A stretch of 59,047 bases of DNA from an uncultured Candidatus Poseidoniales archaeon (GCA_902520595.1 CABYOM010000004.1:1-59047); one strand, 5' to 3'. Shown: positions 36,338 to 45,798, counted from the stretch's first letter. A program made the numbers and translations. The notes: generated by a model from the sequence alone, not told the origin.

Positions 36338-36742
36338 GTGAATGACAACCAGAATCCTGTATTTGTTCTCGCGTGGGTAACTCTTGAAGGAGAACAAATG
36401 AAAAAACTTGGAGATGGAGGGAAAGTTGTCTTTGTTGAACATCCTGAGCGGGGTTGGGAAATACCAGGTGGTCACCTGGAACAAGGCGAAACACCAGAGC
36501 AAGCATTGCTTCGTGAACTTAAGGAAGAAACTGGGATTGATGGAATTATTCGACATTGGAATAAGGAATACTATCCAAAAGGCTGGGTTGCACACGTCAC
36601 AACACAGTTGGCAGAACCCAAAGAATGGCTCGTGAATGACGAGAATGTTCGAACGGTAAAATGGTGGGAAGAAATCCCTCCCTTAATCGAATGGACTCGT
36701 GAAGAGTTCAGTGACTTAACCGAATGGTGCTCTAATCTATAG
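36338..36742 (+). CDS. Nudix hydrolase
   Basis: The 134-residue protein carries a complete Nudix box, GHLEQGETPEQALLRELKEE followed by TGI, fitting GX5EX7REUXEEXGU. It hydrolyses some nucleoside diphosphate derivative; the substrate is unknown. The start is GTG with GAGGTGATG upstream. It ends one base before the stop of the convergent TPR gene at 36744. Confidence 0.85.
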   Translation: MNDNQNPVFVLAWVTLEGEQMKKLGDGGKVVFVEHPERGWEIPGGHLEQGETPEQALLRELKEETGIDGIIRHWNKEYYPKGWVAHVTTQLAEPKEWLVNDENVRTVKWWEEIPPLIEWTREEFSDLTEWCSNL

Positions 36743-36743
36743 A

Positions 36744-37808
36744 TTATATCATCGTCAATGTAGCTAAGCGAACATTCCAGAGTGACTTCAGTTCACCATC
36801 TTCAATACAATTTTGCACAATAGCGACAAGCATCGGGTCTTCAATTCCATCTGGATCTTGAATCAATGATTCAAACCGTTCGAGTTTGTCAAGTCGGTGT
36901 GCAAGACTGACCATTGCCCGTAAATCTGGCCGGTCATCACCCGTGTTTTTTTCCGGGAGATTCGAACAACACCAATCAAACACATCATGAAGATCTTCGG
37001 GGTGAACCTTGAGTTCTCTGGGCTCTTCCCCAGCATCTCTTGGTTTTGCGTTCTCAACTTGGATATGCATTTTATCGGCAGATGCATCACTTGAATTGCT
37101 TGCAAAATCCAAAAACAGGGCTCCGCCCTCAATGGCCATACCGATTTGATTCGCTTTCAAAGCATGTGCGTGCGCATTCCATGCATGACGAACCGAATCG
37201 AAACTATGACCAAGTGCGGCACAAATTCGACTGGCTCCAAGTCGGGACAATGCTACAGTTTCATCAGCATGCCCTCCATTGCGAGGAATATCAGAATAAA
37301 CAGTGAGTGCCATAAGCGGTTCACCACATGCGGTATGAAGCGCAGCCTTGTTGATGAGTGAAAGGTCGTGATCACGACTTGCGAGAGCCACAGATTTCAA
37401 ACGTGTTTCTGCCCAAGTTAGATGTTCTTTTGCAGCCTCTGTATCTCCGAGCTCATATTTGGCTAGGCCAAGTTCCATGCGAAGACGCCCCTCTAAAGCC
37501 AAATCTCGCGTGTCTGGATGTCGGGCAATATCAAGTGCTTCTTCTATGGCTTGCTGGAGGCGTGTATCGCCTAACATTCGACGGCGAACAAGTGACAAAG
37601 TGGCTTTTTCTGCGGGTGATAAAACCGTATCGATAAGCGCCAGCAATTCAGCAGCATCCAAAAAAAGAGCGGCTTCTGCTAATGGTAACCATGTGGACCA
37701 ATTCATCTCTTCACGCCACTCTTCGAGTGTGGCCATATCGACCGGTCCCTGTTCACGCCAGCGAGAAATGAAGTAACCAGGTGCGTGAGGAACCTCGATT
37801 TCCGACAC
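36744..37808 (-). CDS. TPR-like helical protein at the tail of the exosome superoperon
   Basis: This 354-residue, entirely helical protein has repeat-like pairs such as GRLRMELGLAKYELGDTEAAKEHLTWAETRL and INKAALHTACGEPLMALTVY. No catalytic motif is recognised. The GTG start overlaps the stop of the DHH gene (TAGTG), so it is translated with the superoperon and may assist RNA processing or the proteasome by interaction. That is positional inference only. Confidence 0.62.
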   Translation of the reverse strand: MSEIEVPHAPGYFISRWREQGPVDMATLEEWREEMNWSTWLPLAEAALFLDAAELLALIDTVLSPAEKATLSLVRRRMLGDTRLQQAIEEALDIARHPDTRDLALEGRLRMELGLAKYELGDTEAAKEHLTWAETRLKSVALASRDHDLSLINKAALHTACGEPLMALTVYSDIPRNGGHADETVALSRLGASRICAALGHSFDSVRHAWNAHAHALKANQIGMAIEGGALFLDFASNSSDASADKMHIQVENAKPRDAGEEPRELKVHPEDLHDVFDWCCSNLPEKNTGDDRPDLRAMVSLAHRLDKLERFESLIQDPDGIEDPMLVAIVQNCIEDGELKSLWNVRLATLTMI

Positions 37809-38812
37809 TATTCATCACTCCTTTTTATTGTGGCAACAAGAGCAATAAATGAAGATTCTGCTGCAATTCGGTCGACCTTTCCACTCCATCCAGCTGCACC
37901 ATCATGACCTCCACCTTCTCCACCAATCTGCTCAGCAACAGTGGCCATTATTTCTCCAAGATGAATCCCCTTCTGTGTGGTATGTCGAGATGCTCGAGCA
38001 GTTAATCTCGTTTGCCCATCACGGAAGCGACTTACCAAGGCAATCTCAGCGCCTGTACCAATCAACAATCCGGCTAAACGGCCTTCAAGTGTCCCTGAAT
38101 ACGTATGAACGATGTTCCAGGGGCCCGAATCAACAGATGTCGCACGGCCAAGTCCTCGAAGCAGACTGCCACGTTCACTGGGTGTAGTTGTTTCAGATTC
38201 GACAAACTCGACGAAGGAAGCGTAGTCCAAGTCTTCTCCAGTTAAGACCCCAACAGCCGTTTGAAAAGCCCCTTTGTCTGCATGACGGAATCGCCCAGTA
38301 TCGGTGAGAAGTCCAGCCAGAAGCATCTTCCGAACAACCAGCGAACGTGATTGAGGAGAATATGCATTGAGGTAAGAATCTACAATTTGAGTTGTCGCAC
38401 GCACATCCCATTGCAAGAGAAGGTCGCCATCGTTTAATTCCCAATCACATGTAGAATGGTGGTCGAGAATGCATACAGGCACATTCGGTGGCAGATCGAG
38501 GCCTACCTGTCCTGAAGCAGCAGCATCAACAACGATAATCCCCCCAAGGGTCTTTGGCCAGACCGTTTGGTGTTCAGATAACTTTCGAAAAGGTGCTTGA
38601 AGCGATTCAACCATTCGTTTAGCAGTTCGGCCCAGATGTAAGCCGCAAGCCATCATGTTAGAGTGGACTGAGGAAAGAGCGATTGCAGAACCAATGGTAT
38701 CCATGTCACCGTTTTTTCCCGTGACCACTGGAACCGCCCCTTTCGAGCACGCTTCGCTTAACCAGTTATGGAACGCTTTGAGCTCTGATACCTGCGTATC
38801 GTTAAGATTCAT
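37808..38812 (-). CDS. DHH-family phosphoesterase
   Basis: The 334 residues contain the DHH motifs GKNGDMDTIGSAIAL (Asp-X-Asp), IIVVDAAASGQ and CILDHHSTCDW, and a DHHA1-like C-terminus ending GEGGGHDGAAGWSG. Such enzymes are oligoribonucleases/nanoRNases, cyclic-dinucleotide phosphodiesterases or RecJ-like exonucleases. Its length and its place with the exosome genes favour a small-RNA or nucleotide phosphoesterase. The ATG overlaps the prefoldin stop (ATGA). Confidence 0.85.
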   Translation of the reverse strand: MNLNDTQVSELKAFHNWLSEACSKGAVPVVTGKNGDMDTIGSAIALSSVHSNMMACGLHLGRTAKRMVESLQAPFRKLSEHQTVWPKTLGGIIVVDAAASGQVGLDLPPNVPVCILDHHSTCDWELNDGDLLLQWDVRATTQIVDSYLNAYSPQSRSLVVRKMLLAGLLTDTGRFRHADKGAFQTAVGVLTGEDLDYASFVEFVESETTTPSERGSLLRGLGRATSVDSGPWNIVHTYSGTLEGRLAGLLIGTGAEIALVSRFRDGQTRLTARASRHTTQKGIHLGEIMATVAEQIGGEGGGHDGAAGWSGKVDRIAAESSFIALVATIKRSDE

Positions 38813-39129
38813 GCGCTTTCAGTCCCCGCGAGCATTTGTTTCAATTGATTGTACGTTGCAAGCAGTTCTGCTTCACGTTCAGTAAAGCGTTCGAGGTGAC
38901 CTTTCAAAGCAACGAGTGTTACCTCGAGTTCTTTGATTAGATTTGGACGGTCGTAAACTTCGACCAATACACCACCCATTTGTTGATGTAAAGCGAGATT
39001 ATCTGGCTGATTTTTGACATTTTCAATTGTTGCCTCCAATTCAACAACTTGGGCGCGAAGGTTTGCAACTTGTTGCCGTGCAGATTGCACTTCATTAACG
39101 ACGACTTGGAGTTGTTCAAGGTTATCCAT
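38809..39129 (-). CDS. pfdB: Prefoldin beta subunit
   Basis: The 106-residue protein is made of two long coiled-coil helices (QLQVVVNEVQSARQQVANLR and LKGHLERFTEREAELLATYN) joined by a short beta hairpin region (GGVLVEVYDRP), the prefoldin beta plan. ATG 39129 follows GGTGAG. It hands unfolded proteins to the thermosome. This is its usual position after Pcc1 in the archaeal exosome superoperon. Confidence 0.85.
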   Translation of the reverse strand: MDNLEQLQVVVNEVQSARQQVANLRAQVVELEATIENVKNQPDNLALHQQMGGVLVEVYDRPNLIKELEVTLVALKGHLERFTEREAELLATYNQLKQMLAGTESA

Positions 39130-39147
39130 ATCTCTCACCTGTTGTGC

Positions 39148-39408
39148 TCATTCGGTTTTGGTTGATGAACCCTCGGACTTACCTGAGAGTGAGAATAGAA
39201 GAGAATCAACAGCAATTATTCCACGCATTCGAGTATTCCACATAGCACGCAAATCCTTCGATTTTTGTTCATGCAAATAAAATTCAAAACTCTCTTTCGT
39301 GGCAGACCAATGAATTTCTTCATCCGTCACCAGAGCATCAGCAAGAGCCTTGGTATCGGCACTGGTTTTTGACTGAACGCATAGAGTAAGTGACCAACTC
39401 GCAGTCAT
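39148..39408 (-). CDS. KEOPS complex subunit Pcc1-like
   Basis: The 86-residue protein has the Pcc1 pattern: two N-terminal strands, then SKDLRAMWNTRMRGIIAVDSLL, matching the conserved RA.NS.LR helix. KEOPS makes the t6A modification at tRNA position 37. Order between L37Ae and prefoldin beta supports the call, since Pcc1 occupies this site in many archaea. The sequence is short, so I keep moderate confidence. Confidence 0.7.
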   Translation of the reverse strand: MTASWSLTLCVQSKTSADTKALADALVTDEEIHWSATKESFEFYLHEQKSKDLRAMWNTRMRGIIAVDSLLFSLSGKSEGSSTKTE

Positions 39409-39432
39409 GTAAAGACACTCCTTCGAGTGTAA

Positions 39433-39792
39433 TCACTCTTCTTCGGAAATTTCACCAGCAGCGAGAGCACGCTCGTAATCAAGCGCAGCCTGTTGGGCGA
39501 TGAATGCCATATCTGCTGTGGTTGCTCCTTCAACTGAACGTCGTAGAATTCGACTGTTGGTATCGGATGCTCGAGTGAATGGTTCCCATGCACCACCAGC
39601 GAAGGTGTGGTCGCACTTTGCGCAATGCCAAATTCCAACAGAAACTCTGCGGACTTTACGGTATTGACAAACAGGACACGTGTATTTTGCAGTCTTCTTT
39701 GCTAATGCAGCACCTGCGTTTCGACGGACTGAAACACCATATCGGGCTCCAAATCGTGCTGTTGCACCTGCTTTTTGTGTTCGCTTTGCCAA
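39433..39792 (-). CDS. rpl37ae: Large-subunit ribosomal protein eL43 (L37Ae) with C-terminal extension
   Basis: The first ~80 residues are L37Ae: KAGATARFGARYGVSVRR, then a zinc finger CPVC...CAKC and HTFAGGAWEPFT. About 35 further residues (MAFIAQQAALDYERALAAGE) extend beyond the usual 70-95. The start is TTG directly after the Rrp42 stop (TGATTG). It belongs to the large ribosomal subunit. RpoP, often the next gene in other archaea, is not found between it and pcc1. Confidence 0.9.
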   Translation of the reverse strand: MAKRTQKAGATARFGARYGVSVRRNAGAALAKKTAKYTCPVCQYRKVRRVSVGIWHCAKCDHTFAGGAWEPFTRASDTNSRILRRSVEGATTADMAFIAQQAALDYERALAAGEISEEE

Positions 39793-40578
39793 TCAGTTCC
39801 CCTCCTGGGTTGCTACGAGTTTACGAAGTTCGGAGCATCGCTGATGCGCCACCTCGAATATCTCTGCAAATTCCGCCGGCGTGAACACCCCTCTTAACCC
39901 CTTTTGTAGAGAGTGGAGGTGCCCTTCATCGCCAAGAGTGATGTGAATGCGCTCATCGCCACCGAGTTCTTCCTCTTCTGAAGGATCGAAAACATATCGA
40001 CCACCTACTCGAGTAAACGAAGCCATAATCGGAGTGCCATTCACTTTCAGAGTGTAATCTTCACCGACATCAAAACGTTCAGCAGGAACAACTGCGGTTC
40101 GTAGAGCTGCAATTGCTGCAAGGCCGCATGCATCAAACACATTACCGCCATCGGATAAAACATGGATGTCAATCATGACACCCCAGACTTTCTCACCAGG
40201 AACAATGCACAGACTTTCCATGTCAATGCATCCCGATTCACGAATTCCTCGGTCAACAACACGTCCAAGTTCAATGGATTGGGGTGATGGTGGTCCAGGC
40301 TCATATTTTCGGTGTGCAACCGGTCGCAACTCGGCGCCACACATCAAAGAACCTTGAGAGGGTCGGTCTGGCCAAGGAGTACGTATTTCGAACTTCACAC
40401 CGGCGTAAACAATGGTTTTACCCATGACGACTTTCGCAGAACCTTCAGCATTGTAAAGGCAATCGATTTGTAAATCAACATCGCGTCCATCCCAACGGCC
40501 ACGGCCATCGAGGCGAAGATCATCGTCAGCAAGTCGAGCAAGTTCTTGGCGAAGAAGAGTTGGTACGAGTTCGACCAT
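39793..40578 (-). CDS. rrp42: Exosome core subunit Rrp42
   Basis: The 261-residue RNase PH-fold subunit has DDLRLDGRGRWDGRDVDLQ at the start and the later VMIDIHVLSDGGNVFDACGLAAIAAL segment. In the archaeal hexamer it pairs with Rrp41 and lacks its own catalytic residues. ATGA overlap with rrp41 indicates coupled translation. Confidence 0.93.
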   Translation of the reverse strand: MVELVPTLLRQELARLADDDLRLDGRGRWDGRDVDLQIDCLYNAEGSAKVVMGKTIVYAGVKFEIRTPWPDRPSQGSLMCGAELRPVAHRKYEPGPPSPQSIELGRVVDRGIRESGCIDMESLCIVPGEKVWGVMIDIHVLSDGGNVFDACGLAAIAALRTAVVPAERFDVGEDYTLKVNGTPIMASFTRVGGRYVFDPSEEEELGGDERIHITLGDEGHLHSLQKGLRGVFTPAEFAEIFEVAHQRCSELRKLVATQEGN

Positions 40579-41306
40579 CAGTTCTCACCTCCTTCGTATC
40601 GGCGCTTGAGCGCATCAACCATAATTTCATGAATCTCTGCAGCTGCTTTGAAATTGTATTCCATTGCAAGATTGTATTCATCTGGAGAGAGGTCGCCATC
40701 CATTTGCAAGAAGGCAATTTCTCCCGTATTTGGCAATATGCCAACAGGCAAGTCTGCTTGACCGTAATTGTCTTCAGCCTTGTCCAAATCTAAAACAACA
40801 ATGTCTTCGACTTTTCCAGAAGCAACACCGACAAGAAGGTCTCTCATTGGAATTCCAGCATCAGCCAAAGCAACCGATGCGGCAGTGATACCTGCACACC
40901 GAGTTCCCGCCTCTGCAGCGAGAATCTCTATTTCAACACGAATCTTCGATCGTGGATAGCGTTCGACGAGAACAACTGATTCAAGAGCCTCAGCAGTCAC
41001 TTTCGAAATTTCTCGAGAACGGCGGTTGAAACCTGGCCGAATTCGGTCGCTTGTTGAGAATGGAGCCATGTTGTAACGAACATCGATAACAGCACGGTCC
41101 TGTCGCTGAATCTTACGTGGATGTGCCTCCATAGGCCCATACACAGCAGCAACTGCAACATTCAATCCATGCGTAACCATCGCTGAACCATCAGCAGCAG
41201 GAAGAATTCCTGCCTCGATGGTCACTGGTCGCATTTCGTCAAGCTTGCGTCCGTCCAGTCGAAGACCGTCGTCGCGTAATAATTTCACATCACCGTATCC
41301 GCCCAT
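40578..41306 (-). CDS. rrp41: Exosome catalytic subunit Rrp41
   Basis: The 242-residue RNase PH-fold protein begins LLRDDGLRLDGRKLDEMRP and contains GPMEAHPRKIQRQDRAVIDV, SREISKVTAEALESVVL and GIPMRDLLVGVASGKVEDIV. The phosphate- and metal-binding residues are in the LDLDKAEDNYGQADLPVGIL region. It degrades RNA 3' to 5' with phosphate and can add heteropolymeric tails. It overlaps rrp4 upstream (TAATG) and rrp42 downstream (ATGA). Confidence 0.94.
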   Translation of the reverse strand: MGGYGDVKLLRDDGLRLDGRKLDEMRPVTIEAGILPAADGSAMVTHGLNVAVAAVYGPMEAHPRKIQRQDRAVIDVRYNMAPFSTSDRIRPGFNRRSREISKVTAEALESVVLVERYPRSKIRVEIEILAAEAGTRCAGITAASVALADAGIPMRDLLVGVASGKVEDIVVLDLDKAEDNYGQADLPVGILPNTGEIAFLQMDGDLSPDEYNLAMEYNFKAAAEIHEIMVDALKRRYEGGEN

Positions 41307-42001
41307 TAAGCATCACCATTTGTTGGAGCATTTTTTTCAAGAGCAGAGAGGTCTGCTTCGAATGATTCTTTGTGTCCAGAAGTGTGAACCAAATCGATTG
41401 CCTGGCGAGCCCAAGCAATTCCATCAGCGTCACCATCGACCCAAACTTTACCATTTTCACCGACGATGATTCTGCAATCGCATGCATCACGAAGTCGTTG
41501 AATGGTAGCATTACCTTCACCACGAAGGCGTTCTATGTGAGTTACAGGAACTGAATGAACTGAACCTTGATTGAGACGTCGCAGACCAACACCTTTCATT
41601 GTAAGCACGACATTATGGCATTCATCGACTTCTTGAACACGTGCCAAGACTACATCTCCAATACCCATGTGCTGTCGAGCAGCTCCGAATTCGACTTTCC
41701 AAGGTGCGAGTGACATTGGTAAAAGTCCTTGAAATGGTCCGTTGATATTCATGAACCAAAGATTGTTGCGAACTTCAGCAACCGTTGCAACGATGAGGTC
41801 GCCTGAACGTGGCATGTATGCACTGTTAATCGGGTCGACTGAAACCGTGTTGTTAAGGTGTTTAACCCACCCGAGACGGGTGGCTATAATTGTATCATTT
41901 TGTGCGAGTGCACCACTTCCTACGCGCATCCCGGCAGATGGCCCAATAGCCATACCCGGGGTCACGAGGCGCAGCTCGGCGCCGTTTTGACCGTTGGACA
42001 T
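41306..42001 (-). CDS. rrp4: Exosome RNA-binding cap subunit Rrp4
   Basis: From ATG 42001 (MSNGQNGAELRLVTPG) the protein is 231 residues, with S1 domain (PRSGDLIVATVAEVRNNLW) and KH domain (RDACDCRIIVGENGKVWVDG). GGAG upstream of 42001 and the family length decide this start over 42037 or 42133. Rrp4 forms the trimeric cap that feeds RNA into the Rrp41/42 ring. Confidence 0.93.
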   Translation of the reverse strand: MSNGQNGAELRLVTPGMAIGPSAGMRVGSGALAQNDTIIATRLGWVKHLNNTVSVDPINSAYMPRSGDLIVATVAEVRNNLWFMNINGPFQGLLPMSLAPWKVEFGAARQHMGIGDVVLARVQEVDECHNVVLTMKGVGLRRLNQGSVHSVPVTHIERLRGEGNATIQRLRDACDCRIIVGENGKVWVDGDADGIAWARQAIDLVHTSGHKESFEADLSALEKNAPTNGDA

Positions 42002-42083
42002 TTCTTTCTCTCCAATTGTGGCGAATCGCCTACCCATGATAAAGCCGACCCTTAGAGAATCTATTGAACAAGGCAACTCAAAC

Positions 42084-42770
42084 TTATAATTCTCTGAACT
42101 CAGTGTCCGAAGATTGACGCATAAGTTTTCCAATAATTGTGTCCTTCATCCCGGCAGGTAACTCAATAATTGCCGCCCATGTACCGTTTTCGAGCCACTG
42201 CTCTTTTTCCATATATTGCCGCAGCACTCTCGAGGCTGAACCGTAAGCAGAACCGGGAACACGGATTGCCAGACGAATCGACTCAAAGGAAAGAGGAATC
42301 ATTGGCTTCAACAATTCAATGGCATCCTTTACCTGGTCCTCTAACCGCTTGAAGGGGTCTACAGAATACCTGGATTCATCAAGCGCTAACTCAATGCGAG
42401 TTTTTGGATGTGGACTTTTTGATTTCGGATCAACCGCCATTGTGTGAATCTCATGGACAATTTGTTGACGCATTTGCTCGACTCTTGCTTTTCGTTGGGC
42501 AGTTGTCAGTTGGATACTTCCTTTCGACAGAATAATCTTTGCAATTTCCAAAATATCCTGCGTTCCAAATGTATTTTCAATTGCCTCTTCTGTGGGACGT
42601 TCTGCACCACGGATGTCATGGAATACCTCATCCATTGCGAGAAATTGGTCGATGTCAACAGAAGTTGGATCTGCTTTGAAATCTTCAACTGAATTCGGAT
42701 CGACAAGTAGTTCGTATCGCTTTCCACCTTTTTCCATGCGTGCAAGCACGGCATCATCGAGACTTACCAT
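42084..42770 (-). CDS. sdo1: SBDS-family ribosome maturation factor
   Basis: The 228 residues match archaeal SBDS: ARMEKGGKRYELLVDPNSV, FGTQDILEIAKIILSKGSIQLTTAQRKARV, and VDPKSKSPHPKTRIELAL. SBDS promotes release of anti-association factor aIF6 from the large subunit with an EF-2-like GTPase. It lies between psmA and rrp4, its standard place in the archaeal superoperon. Confidence 0.94.
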   Translation of the reverse strand: MVSLDDAVLARMEKGGKRYELLVDPNSVEDFKADPTSVDIDQFLAMDEVFHDIRGAERPTEEAIENTFGTQDILEIAKIILSKGSIQLTTAQRKARVEQMRQQIVHEIHTMAVDPKSKSPHPKTRIELALDESRYSVDPFKRLEDQVKDAIELLKPMIPLSFESIRLAIRVPGSAYGSASRVLRQYMEKEQWLENGTWAAIIELPAGMKDTIIGKLMRQSSDTEFREL

Positions 42771-42824
42771 ATTCTCCCTCGTGTTTAGGTGGGGGAGACA
42801 GCATTTGAACGTGGCTATCTAATT

Positions 42825-43547
42825 TCACTCTTCCAACGGTTTGAGCCGGTCGATTTGCTTGTTGACCTCAGAGCGGTCGAGCACACGGTATCCATCAGCA
42901 TCGACTACAGTCACTTCAACTGCTTCACGGTTAAGTTCAGTATCGTTTGCGCTGCGAAGAGCTTCAAGACCGAGTTTCATGGCAGCGTTTAGCGTCAAAC
43001 CTTCTTTCCAGTTAGACTCAAAGAATTCTATCACAGTGTTTCGTCCGCTTCCAATAGCCCCTGCATGGTAGGATTGGTATGCACCACTTGGGTCAGTCTC
43101 GTAGAGGTGGATACCATTGTCGTCAACCCCACCGATGAGGAGAGCGGTTCCAAATGGTCGAGAACCTCCATATTGGGTGAAGGATTGCTTGAAATCACAA
43201 AGTTTCTTGACAAGGACATCAACTGGAACTCGTGCTGCATAAGTGATGCGATTAACTTGGGCATCAACACGAGCACGGGCTACTAACTGACGAGCGTCAG
43301 CAACAAGCCCGGAGGTTGCAATACCAATGTGGCCGTCGACTTTGAACATCTTTTCAATCGACTCAGGAATAATCAGTCGGCTTACAATGCGCTTGTCGCA
43401 GACTAAAACAACACCGTCACGGAACTTCAAACCTGCAGTCGTGGTTCCTCTTTTGACTGATTCTCGTGCATATTCAACTTGGAACAATCGTCCGTCTGGG
43501 CTGAATGTCGTAATTCCGTGGTCGTATCCTCTTCCGCTTGGTTGCAT
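42825..43547 (-). CDS. psmA: Proteasome alpha subunit
   Basis: The 240 residues show the alpha-subunit N-terminus (GYDHGITTFSPDGRLFQVEYARESVKRG), the gate-forming segment that beta subunits lack. SRPFGTALLIGGVDDNGIHLYETDPSG follows. It forms the outer rings of the 20S proteasome. It is the first gene of the superoperon; the beta subunit is not in this window. The 170-base gap to the divergent dph6 gene should hold the promoter. Confidence 0.95.
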   Translation of the reverse strand: MQPSGRGYDHGITTFSPDGRLFQVEYARESVKRGTTTAGLKFRDGVVLVCDKRIVSRLIIPESIEKMFKVDGHIGIATSGLVADARQLVARARVDAQVNRITYAARVPVDVLVKKLCDFKQSFTQYGGSRPFGTALLIGGVDDNGIHLYETDPSGAYQSYHAGAIGSGRNTVIEFFESNWKEGLTLNAAMKLGLEALRSANDTELNREAVEVTVVDADGYRVLDRSEVNKQIDRLKPLEE

Positions 43548-43717
43548 GTCGTCACTCTCAATGTTCCGTTAAATCGACGCTTTATGAGGATGAGGGTTCA
43601 AGTGAATGAATCATCGCACGTAGGCCGAGACACTTTGCTGAGTTCGCCACCCCATTTGAACCCTCACCCAAACCACTTCACCCCTAAACTCTTCAAATAG
43701 TTCTCCTTAGGAAGTAT

Positions 43718-44383
43718 ATGCGAGTCGCTGTCCTGTCTTCAGGTGGTAAAGATTCTGCTGCTGCATGGTGGTGGGCTATGTGCAAAGGCTGGGAAGTCAC
43801 ACACTTGGTCACAGTTCGAGTAACTGGAGGAGATTCATGGATGTTTCAGGTCCCGGGAACGCACTTAGTTGAATACCAAGCTAAACTTGCCGGTATCGAA
43901 TGGATTCAAGTCGAATCGAGAGGCGAACAAGAAGTAGAAATCGACGACCTAGAACAGGCCCTTTCGGAACTAAAAATCGACGGCGTTGTTAGCGGAGCGT
44001 TGAGATCAGACTATCAAAAAAGTAGAATTGAAAGAATGGCTGAACGGTTGAACATCAAAAGTTGGACACCATTATGGCATCAAAAGAGTCAATTACACAT
44101 GAAAGGACTGATTGAGAATGGATTTCAAGTATTCATCACTGGAGTGAGCAGTGAGGGACTTGGTAGGGAATGGATTGGCAGGACGCTCGACGCTTCATCG
44201 CTTCTAAAACTGGAAGAATTATCACAAAAATACAGATTCAATATTGATGGGGAAGGTGGCGAATACGAAACATTGGTCACTGGAGGGCCACATTTTGCGG
44301 GCCACCTTGAACTGGACGGAACCGTACACTGGGATGGACGTAGAGGAACATTCGAAATCGAACAGGTTCACTGTATCGCTTGA
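43718..44383 (+). CDS. dph6: Diphthine-ammonia ligase Dph6
   Basis: The 221-residue N-type ATP pyrophosphatase begins VAVLSSGGKDSAAAWWWA (SGGKDS P-loop) and has VVSGALRSDYQKSRIE and the conserved NIDGEGGEYETLV near the end. It amidates diphthine to diphthamide on EF-2; the EF-2 in this window keeps the target His. Its last 16 bases overlap the convergent purB gene. Confidence 0.9.
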   Translation: MRVAVLSSGGKDSAAAWWWAMCKGWEVTHLVTVRVTGGDSWMFQVPGTHLVEYQAKLAGIEWIQVESRGEQEVEIDDLEQALSELKIDGVVSGALRSDYQKSRIERMAERLNIKSWTPLWHQKSQLHMKGLIENGFQVFITGVSSEGLGREWIGRTLDASSLLKLEELSQKYRFNIDGEGGEYETLVTGGPHFAGHLELDGTVHWDGRRGTFEIEQVHCIA

Positions 44384-45798
44384 CGAGCAAGTGCTACGCA
44401 TTCATCGACAATTTCTCCTGAAACTCCGATGTGATTTGCTGGCTCGAACATCGCTTCTAATTCTTCAGCAGAAAAGGCGGCAGCAATAGCTGGAGTTCGA
44501 CTGCAAACATCGATGAGTTCAATATTTTTGTCCACTGCCTCGAAAGATGCTGCTCGAAGAATTTCATGGGCTTCATCACGTGGAATACCGTGGTCGACCA
44601 GGTCAATCATCACTTTTTCAGCCATCACTAAACCGTTCTGTGAATGAATATTAGCAAGACAGCGCTCTGCATCAACCCACATGTTTTTCAAAACGTCACG
44701 GGTTTTCGCCATCACATCTTCGCAAAGTGCAGACGCATGCGAAAGTGTGAACCGTTCACTGCTGGAGTTCGCCAAATCACGCTCATGCCAAAGTAATGCG
44801 TTTTCATAAGTCGGGATAATCATAGCACGGACAATTCGTGCCAATCCACTTGCATTTTCTGACTTAATAGGGTTCTTTTTATGAGCCATTGTTGAAGAAC
44901 CAACTTGCTTTTCAACATCGAATCCTTCACCTGCTTCACGTATTTCTGAGCGTTGAAGGTTACGAACCTCTTGGAGTATTTTCTCACAACTTGCAGCAAC
45001 ATTTGCGAGCCAAGAAACATACTCTATGTATCGGTCTCGACCGACCACCTGTGTCGTTGCCAATGGTACCCCAAGTCCTAAGTGAGTCAAAATTAAACGC
45101 TGTAATTCACGAGCGTTTTCACCTTGCGCAGCACCTGTCCCGACCGCTCCTAGGAATTTACCTACAGATATCCGTGGCGAAGCTTCATCGAGGCGAATTA
45201 ATTGACGGCGGAGTTCATCGAGCCAAACTGCTGCTTTCAATCCAAACGTGATCGGCACAGCTGCTTGACCGTGTGTACGACCGAGCATGACGGTATCTCG
45301 TTCTCGTTCAGCGACGTCTGCACAGACACCAATCAGTAAGCAGAGTTGTTCACGCAATAAGACAATACTGTCTCGAAGCTGAAGTGCGACCGCTGTGTCA
45401 ACAATGTCATTGGATGTTGCTCCAAGGTGAATACACCATCCCGCTTCACCAGCAGCCTCTGCCATGGCCTTGGTCAGGGCCATTATGTCATGCCGTGTTT
45501 CAGCTTCAATTTCAGACACACGTTCTTTTGTTACAGAAACTGGATTCGAAATAGAGGCAACAATGTTGTAGTCTTCTTCAGTTACGCGTCCAAGTTGCAT
45601 ATGAGCCCAAATCAGTGCTCGTTCAACCTCAAGCTGGCGCTCATGACGTCCAACCTCAGACCATATTCGTTTGAAGTCTTGGCAGCCGTAGCGGTAATCA
45701 AGTGGGCAGAAGGCCATATTGGAGTCAGCACGCCACGCTTCATCAACATTGCCTTTGAAAAATATGCCATTCAGAGGCAGAGGTCTTGATTCATTCAT
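44368..45798 (-). CDS. purB: Adenylosuccinate lyase
   Basis: The 476-residue fumarase/aspartase-superfamily enzyme carries the signature GSSTMAHKKNPIKSENASG, HLGATSNDIVDT and MLGRTHGQAA. It splits SAICAR and adenylosuccinate in purine synthesis. ATG 45798 (MNESRPLPL) overlaps the stop of the upstream membrane gene by eight bases and is preferred to the track start 45876. The call over argininosuccinate lyase rests on the signature wording and length. Confidence 0.9.
   Translation of the reverse strand: MNESRPLPLNGIFFKGNVDEAWRADSNMAFCPLDYRYGCQDFKRIWSEVGRHERQLEVERALIWAHMQLGRVTEEDYNIVASISNPVSVTKERVSEIEAETRHDIMALTKAMAEAAGEAGWCIHLGATSNDIVDTAVALQLRDSIVLLREQLCLLIGVCADVAERERDTVMLGRTHGQAAVPITFGLKAAVWLDELRRQLIRLDEASPRISVGKFLGAVGTGAAQGENARELQRLILTHLGLGVPLATTQVVGRDRYIEYVSWLANVAASCEKILQEVRNLQRSEIREAGEGFDVEKQVGSSTMAHKKNPIKSENASGLARIVRAMIIPTYENALLWHERDLANSSSERFTLSHASALCEDVMAKTRDVLKNMWVDAERCLANIHSQNGLVMAEKVMIDLVDHGIPRDEAHEILRAASFEAVDKNIELIDVCSRTPAIAAAFSAEELEAMFEPANHIGVSGEIVDECVALARQAIQ

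Noticed and set aside
43479-43700. Plus-strand ORF across the psmA-dph6 gap
   Set aside because: Half of it is antisense to psmA and the rest is the promoter gap; no family resemblance.
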